A DNA stretch of 11,183 bases, taken from assembly GCA_029934265.1 (NCBI GenBank), contig JAOZMN010000068.1, forward strand, positions 1 through 11,183. The letters run 5' to 3'. Positions 6,601-11,183 of this stretch are shown piece after piece (the first letter of the stretch is position 1; every line of letters begins with the position of its first letter). This DNA comes from Bacteroidales bacterium. Its GTDB lineage: Bacteria > Bacteroidota > Bacteroidia > Bacteroidales > JAADGE01. The position numbers and the translations under genes were made by a program. The notes under the pieces are model-generated. The model was not told where the DNA came from and did not search any database. It saw nothing but the letters and a program-made list of their open reading frames with translations.

Positions 6601-9600
6601 TTTGAAGAGGCAAATATCGAATTTATCGAATTTTGGATGCTCGACCCTTTTGTATATGACAGCACACGTCTCGGTGGCGATTTATATTTTAACTTGGGTA
6701 ATATTTCAGAAGATATTTTAAGAGATTCCCGGCAATCTTTTGAGAACGGTTTCCCGAAGTCTTCTACTCCTGAAGATGTAGATTCCACTGCTTGGGGACG
6801 TGTCCCGATGTTGCCGAGAATTACGGACGGATTTGCAAACGAACCCGCAAATGCACGACAATTTCAAGATGTCGGTTTTGACGGATTGAACGATGTCGAT
6901 GAAAGAACTTTTTTCGGAAATTACCTCCGTCGGCTTGCAAATCTCTACGGAGAAAATTCAAAAGCATATACAGATGCCTTAAATGACCCGTCAAACGATG
7001 ATTATATGTTTTTTAAAGACCCCGCTTACGATAATTCAAAAGCAGGAATTTTAGAAAGATACAAAAAATACAACAACACCGAAAATAATTCGGCAATTCC
7101 GACTACAGGCTCACAAACAGCAACCGCTTCACAACAACTTCCCGATATGGAAGATATCAACAGAGATTATACCCTTAACGAAACAGAAGCATATTTTCAA
7201 TATAGAGTTCATATTTCGCCGGAAGAAATGGAAGTCGGAAAAAATTATATCACAAATATAATGGAAGCCGAAACGAAACTTAAAAACGACGAAACCGTTA
7301 ATGTAAAATGGTATCAATTCAAAGTCCCTATTGAAGAATACGACGAAAAAATCGGACAAATAGAAGATTTTAAATCTATTCGTTTTGTAAGAATGTTTAT
7401 GAAAGGCTGGGACAAAGAAATTGTACTTCGTTTTGCAGAAATGGACTTAGTAAGAGGTGAATGGCGAAAATATAAAAACTCGATGCTCGAAGGCGGAGAA
7501 GCTGCTACAACTCCCGAAATTACAGATGCCGCTTTTGATGTTTCGGCTGTAAATATCGAAGAAAATGCAAGTCGAGAGCCTGTAAATTATGTTTTACCTC
7601 CGGACGTAACACGAGAAATTTCTCCCAACGAGCCTCAACTCAGAGAGTTAAACGAACAAGCAATAGTTCTCAAAGTTCAAAATCTTGACGAGGGTGATGC
7701 TCGTTCTGCATACAAAAATATAAGTATAGACGTAAGACAATTCAAAAAACTTCAAATGTACATACACGCCGAAGCCTTGCCGGAAGAAAATCTTGATGAC
7801 GATGATGTATGTGCTTTTATAAGATTAGGTTCCGATTATCGTGAAAATTATTACGAATACGAAATTCCGTTAAAAATTACAGAACCGGGATATTATGATA
7901 TTAATAATGAAGATGATAAAAGGGAAGTCTGGATACCGGAAAATATGCTTGATATAGAATTTGAAATTTTTCAGACAATAAAACAAAGGCGTAACAGCAA
8001 AATGCGAAAAGCCGGCTCCGATTTACAAATAACTTCCGAATATTTCGATATTATAGACGGAAAAAGAGTTGCCATTGTCGGAAATCCCAATTTGAGCAAT
8101 GTCCGTACAATAATGATAGGTATCCGAAACCGAAGCAAGGAAACAAATTATGTCGAAAACGATGACGGAATGCAAAAATCCGTTGAAGTTTGGATGAATG
8201 AATTGCGACTTACGGAGTTTAACGAAAGCGGAGGTTGGGCTGCACAAGGAAGAGTTTCCACAAAACTTGCCGATTTTGCAACCGTTGCCCTTGCCGGAAG
8301 TATCAGCACGCCGGGATTCGGAAGTATCGAGAAAAAAATAAGCGAGCGACAGCAATCTACCGACTACGGTTACGATGCCTCTGCAAATATGGAACTCGGA
8401 AAATTTTTCCCTAAACATTTCGGAGTACGTTTGCCTGTATATGCAAGCTACTCGGAAGATTTCAGTAACCCGCAATACAATCCGCTCGACCCTGATATTT
8501 TATTTTCGACAACACTTTCCGACCCCACCTTATCACGACAAGAAAGAGACTCAATCAAACATATTTCACAAGATTATATTAAAAGAAAAAGTATAAATTT
8601 CACTAATATAAAAATCAACCCTGTAAAACAGAAGAAAATAGCGGCAGTCGGAAATAAAAGCGGAAATAAACGTGACGATATGGAAAAAATGCGTAACGCA
8701 CAAAAAGCACGTCAAGCCAAAGCAATGCTTGGTCTTAAAAAGAAACCATTTTATCATATATCAAATTTCACGGCAAGCTACGGATACAACGAAGTTTTTA
8801 TCAGAAATATAAATACAGACCATAATCTTCTCCGCCAACATTCCTGCGGAATTGCTTATAATTTCAATAATACTCCCAAAAGCATTCAGCCTTTGAAAAA
8901 AATTAAATCAAAATTATTAAGAAGCAAACCGCTAAAAATAGTTCGTGATATTAATTTTTATTATACACCGGTACTTGTCGCATTTCGCAACGACTTGAAC
9001 AAATCTTACAATGAAATTGAACTAAGAAATATCGACAATCCCGATGTTTTGATAAAACCTAATTTCGACAAACAATTTACTTGGCAACGTTCTTACGACG
9101 TAAAATACAAGCTGTCCAGAGGAATAACAATAGATTATTCCGCTACAAACAGTGCTTGGGTCGATGAGCCTTACGGAAGTATAGACAAAGGAGAAGATGA
9201 TTGGCAAGAAAAAAGAGATACAATTTGGCGAAACCTTGCCGATTTCGGACGTTCCACGAAATTTAATCAAGAAATACGCACAGCTTGGCGAGTTCCGGTA
9301 AATAAACTTCCCGGAATGGATTGGACTTCTTTAGATGTAAAATACGGTGCAAGATACGATTGGGAACTCGGTCCTAAAACCTTATTGGACGACGGAACGG
9401 AAGAATACCTGCTCGGTAATAATATTATGAACAGTCAGCGTATTGAAATTTCGCCTCGCTTTCAGCTTGGCAGATTATACAAAAAAGTAAAATATCTAAA
9501 AAAAGTTGACCAAAGTTTCAGTAAAAGAAAAAAGAAAAAAGAATTTAAAGATGTTAAATTCAAAAAAGAAAATGTTAATCTGAAAAAAGGAAGAGCCAAA

Positions 9601-11183
9601 ACTATTACTCATAATCTTAAGACAAAAGAAAGCATTAAACTTGTCATAAAAAATGATAAAGGCAGAGTTGTAAAAGGCGAAACCAAAGTTATTGATGAAA
9701 ATAAAGTAAAATTCATTCCCGATGCCGATGCTCCGGGTTCAAGTGTTGAAGTTACCGGGAAAAAAGAAGCAAAAAAATCAATTCCGATAACTATAACTAA
9801 CTTTGTAGTATATAGTTTGATGTCGGTACGTAATGTTTCACTTCAATACGTTGAAAACAACGGAACTTCCGTACCGGGATTTTTACCAAGCAGTCGTTTT
9901 CTGGGTTTCGACAACAGATGGGACGCTCCGGGTGCAGGTTTCCTTCTCGGAAAACAAGACCCTGACTACGCATACAAAGCGGCAACAAGCGGCTGGCTTT
10001 CCGGCGACTCTTTAATTCTTGCCGGAGTGAACATGGCAAAAGACGTAAGTATAAGAGCCAAAGCAGTTGTTGAACCAATAAAAGGTTTACGCATAGACGT
10101 TTCGGCAGAGCGAAATACAATAACTCAATTTAATGAATTTTGGATTGAAGAAAACGGAGTATTTGAAGCAAGGAACAAACAATATCAACAAAGCAGTTTT
10201 TCTACATCTTTTTTCTCAATGCAAACAGCTTTCGGAGATATAAACATGAAAACCTACGAATCGGCGGCTTTTAACGCTTTTATGGAAAACAGACTTGTAA
10301 TTGCAAACAGAATGGCTGCCAAAAGAACTCGAATACCAAGAGTTGTTTATGATGCAACAGCACCAAACATTGTAGATTTGGAAACAGGAGAAATTGCCAA
10401 AGACGGTTTTCCGAACGGTTACAGCTCCACATCGCAGGAGGTTTTAACACCTGCATTTATTGCCGCTTATTCCAAACAATCCGCTTCCGGAATTTCAACT
10501 TCACCGTTTCCGAAAATCCCCATGCCGAATTGGCGTGCAAAATACGACGGACTTACAAGAATACCGTTTATTAAAAAATATTTCTCGAAAATAATTATAA
10601 ATCACGGTTATCGTTCCAATTATTCCGTAAGTAATTATCAATCGAATTTAAGTTATGATTTTAATGCAGAATCAGGATTAAGTTTTATAAGAGAGGAACT
10701 TACAGGAATGTTTATTCCCGAATGGGAAATGGAAGGCATTACAATAGACGAAAAATTTATTCCGCTTTTCGGTATCGACATGAAATGGAAAAATAAATTG
10801 AACACGAAATTTGAATACAAAAAAACTCGAACCATTGCACTCAGTTTTGCAAACAATCAAATTTTTGAATCGCACAACAAAGAATATGTTGTCGGTGTAG
10901 GCTATACAATTCCGAAACTTCCAATAAATTTGATGATAGGCGGTTCGCCCAAAAAGTTTGAAAGTCCGCTTCTTTTACGTTTGGATTTTGCTTTCCGGGA
11001 CGACCTTGTTATTGTTCGCCGAATTGCCGAAGATAATATCGAACTTCAAAAAGGAGGAAAAAATACCACAATAAACTTTACCGCCGAATACGAACTTAAT
11101 GACACTTTTACGGTAAAACTGTTTTACGACCAAGCAATAAATACACCTCGTGTTTCAACGAATTTCAGAACCGTAAATACAAA
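3625..11183 (+). CDS. sprA: Type 9 secretion system outer-membrane translocon SprA (Sov), 3'-truncated by the window
   Basis: Giant outer-membrane beta-barrel that forms the protein-conducting channel of the type 9 secretion system and is needed for gliding in motile species; known SprA is a 36-strand barrel that binds PorV and a plug protein. The frame is open for 2519 codons to the window edge. Its end (FYDQAINTPRVSTNF) resembles the SprA C terminus, so probably only a few tens of residues are missing. The start is taken as GTG 3625: an in-frame TAA lies at 3616-3618, and GTG gives a clean signal peptide (MNKILKYFLSGSIIVGLLSM, possible cleavage after A26); the next ATG (3682) would cut it away. 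Family blocks: NITRVEVWVTNR near 355-366, RWGGMMR 980-986, FEEANIEFIEFWMLDPF 993-1009, QDVGFDGL 1081-1088, PDMEDINRDYTLNETE 1173-1188, EVWMNELRLTEF 1521-1532. A lysine-rich insert occupies about 1953-2052. I read the whole frame and found no stop or shift. Confidence 0.97.
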   Translation, partial: MNKILKYFLSGSIIVGLLSMIFSSKAVPEYKFVKYPVSENVKKFEIKDTIPNDTLPEPSEDYSADPSKLQENEPFSLGNPSNIETTVEYDPTTGKFIRKQKIGNLDYHRPVSMSFDDYQKYQMKKSQQDYWKERQALDNAQDNTGRNLLNKLISQNINIPLPGFDMIFGSSQIKIEAKGHADLNFGINISKVENPILPEDLQKTVNFDFDEKIKMGVTGQIGDKMKLGINYDTEATFDFENQTKLGYEGDEDEIIQKIEAGNVNMPLNGSLITGSQSLFGFKTELKFGKLYITSVVSQQKGEMSTIEVEGGAMVTDYKITADDYEENRHFFLSHYFRDHYNDALKRLPIIYSPINITRVEVWVTNRSGNFENARNIVSFIDLGESATKDIYSETLTGKGLYPDNNSNKLYELVRSTYSGIRDINNVTSVLNGVMEPGREFEKVQNARLLSANEFTYSPSLGYISLRSALNADEVLAVAFEYTSGGKKYKVGEFSTDNISPPQTLVLKMLKATTLSTKMPTWDLMMKNVYSMGAYQVNPEDFKLEIMYRNDKTGSSINYVPEGKINGKILLSVLGLDNLNKQNEPGADGFFDFIDKVTINSSNGRIYFPVLEPFGEDMRKAITGNTDNPELNRIADQYVFEELYTETKSRAAQAAEKNKFYIEGSYRSSSGSEISLNAMNVPEGSVTVTAGGQELVENQDYTVDYNMGSVTILNHSLLESGTPIKISLENQSMFNVGTKTLFGTHLDYRFSENFNLGGTLLHLNEKPMTNKVSIGSEPISNTIWGLDANYNTEVDFLTKLVDKIPLIETKEKSSFDFAGEFAQFIPGHPKVVGKNGFSFIDDFEGTKTTIDLKAPNAWRLASTPQYQPNLFPEANVIDSLPYGYNRAKIAWYAINSDFLRNTSSTPSNLTEDDQSNHLVREIYEKEIFPNRDPVNGIPPVLSVLNLAFYPAEKGPYNYDVESTNISAGVDENGNLNDPQSRWGGMMRDIVTNDFEEANIEFIEFWMLDPFVYDSTRLGGDLYFNLGNISEDILRDSRQSFENGFPKSSTPEDVDSTAWGRVPMLPRITDGFANEPANARQFQDVGFDGLNDVDERTFFGNYLRRLANLYGENSKAYTDALNDPSNDDYMFFKDPAYDNSKAGILERYKKYNNTENNSAIPTTGSQTATASQQLPDMEDINRDYTLNETEAYFQYRVHISPEEMEVGKNYITNIMEAETKLKNDETVNVKWYQFKVPIEEYDEKIGQIEDFKSIRFVRMFMKGWDKEIVLRFAEMDLVRGEWRKYKNSMLEGGEAATTPEITDAAFDVSAVNIEENASREPVNYVLPPDVTREISPNEPQLRELNEQAIVLKVQNLDEGDARSAYKNISIDVRQFKKLQMYIHAEALPEENLDDDDVCAFIRLGSDYRENYYEYEIPLKITEPGYYDINNEDDKREVWIPENMLDIEFEIFQTIKQRRNSKMRKAGSDLQITSEYFDIIDGKRVAIVGNPNLSNVRTIMIGIRNRSKETNYVENDDGMQKSVEVWMNELRLTEFNESGGWAAQGRVSTKLADFATVALAGSISTPGFGSIEKKISERQQSTDYGYDASANMELGKFFPKHFGVRLPVYASYSEDFSNPQYNPLDPDILFSTTLSDPTLSRQERDSIKHISQDYIKRKSINFTNIKINPVKQKKIAAVGNKSGNKRDDMEKMRNAQKARQAKAMLGLKKKPFYHISNFTASYGYNEVFIRNINTDHNLLRQHSCGIAYNFNNTPKSIQPLKKIKSKLLRSKPLKIVRDINFYYTPVLVAFRNDLNKSYNEIELRNIDNPDVLIKPNFDKQFTWQRSYDVKYKLSRGITIDYSATNSAWVDEPYGSIDKGEDDWQEKRDTIWRNLADFGRSTKFNQEIRTAWRVPVNKLPGMDWTSLDVKYGARYDWELGPKTLLDDGTEEYLLGNNIMNSQRIEISPRFQLGRLYKKVKYLKKVDQSFSKRKKKKEFKDVKFKKENVNLKKGRAKTITHNLKTKESIKLVIKNDKGRVVKGETKVIDENKVKFIPDADAPGSSVEVTGKKEAKKSIPITITNFVVYSLMSVRNVSLQYVENNGTSVPGFLPSSRFLGFDNRWDAPGAGFLLGKQDPDYAYKAATSGWLSGDSLILAGVNMAKDVSIRAKAVVEPIKGLRIDVSAERNTITQFNEFWIEENGVFEARNKQYQQSSFSTSFFSMQTAFGDINMKTYESAAFNAFMENRLVIANRMAAKRTRIPRVVYDATAPNIVDLETGEIAKDGFPNGYSSTSQEVLTPAFIAAYSKQSASGISTSPFPKIPMPNWRAKYDGLTRIPFIKKYFSKIIINHGYRSNYSVSNYQSNLSYDFNAESGLSFIREELTGMFIPEWEMEGITIDEKFIPLFGIDMKWKNKLNTKFEYKKTRTIALSFANNQIFESHNKEYVVGVGYTIPKLPINLMIGGSPKKFESPLLLRLDFAFRDDLVIVRRIAEDNIELQKGGKNTTINFTAEYELNDTFTVKLFYDQAINTPRVSTNFRTVNT
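9481..9780 (+). other. Lysine-rich segment within SprA
   Basis: Encodes residues 1953-2052 of SprA. About 30 of these 100 residues are lysine and 3 are arginine; the first 40 alone hold about 17 lysines, including a KRKKKK run. It follows ISPRFQLGRLY and precedes SIPITITNFVVYSLMSVRNVSLQYVENN, both of which look like ordinary barrel strands, so the segment is most simply a loop or small inserted unit between two strands. Barrel topology would be needed to say whether it faces the periplasm or the outside. From memory SprA proteins often have a basic, poorly conserved stretch near this place, so it may be family-typical but long here. Confidence 0.6.

Noticed and set aside
8023..8475. A 150-codon minus-strand frame, plus several shorter ones inside 5977-10875
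   Set aside because: All are opposite or out of frame with sprA, which reads continuously with family motifs throughout; they are shadow frames.
1..11183. CRISPR array, tRNA or rRNA gene, or phage genes
   Set aside because: No regularly spaced direct repeats, no tRNA-like or rRNA sequence, and no phage-like products were seen on either strand.

Overview
The window is AT-rich and reads like a chromosomal segment of a Bacteroidota bacterium. Every gene found lies on the + strand. Four things point to this phylum: a SprA/Sov-type type 9 secretion translocon, a homodimeric (archaeal/eukaryotic-like) glycyl-tRNA synthetase, A/T-rich leaders in place of Shine-Dalgarno sequences, and the ruvA-then-sprA gene order known from many members of the phylum. 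I could not place it more precisely.

Layout. 1-852: 3' part of the glycyl-tRNA synthetase gene, cut by the window start. 853-1238: a 386-bp gap with no convincing gene. It holds a possible Bacteroidota-type promoter, a 117-bp nested inverted repeat (924-1040) and a strong hairpin (1185-1225) ending 13 bp before the next start codon. 1239-2195: metF, followed by a short terminator-like hairpin. 2267-2848: ruvA. 2877-3176: a minimal MNT-family nucleotidyltransferase (antitoxin-like). 3169-3507: its HEPN/HepT-like RNase toxin partner, interrupted by one in-frame TAA at codon 21. 3625 to the window end: sprA, 2519 codons visible and open without a stop, so it covers nearly the whole protein and lacks only its extreme C terminus.

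How the genes relate. glyS, metF and ruvA are housekeeping genes for translation, one-carbon metabolism and recombination. sprA encodes the outer-membrane translocon of the type 9 secretion system. The MNT/HEPN pair is the accessory element. It sits in the ruvA-sprA gap and looks like a toxin-antitoxin module whose toxin has acquired a nonsense mutation while the antitoxin frame remains intact.

I see no clearly new multi-gene system. The points most worth a second look are the disrupted HEPN toxin, the structured metF leader, the nested inverted repeat, and a lysine-rich insertion in SprA.
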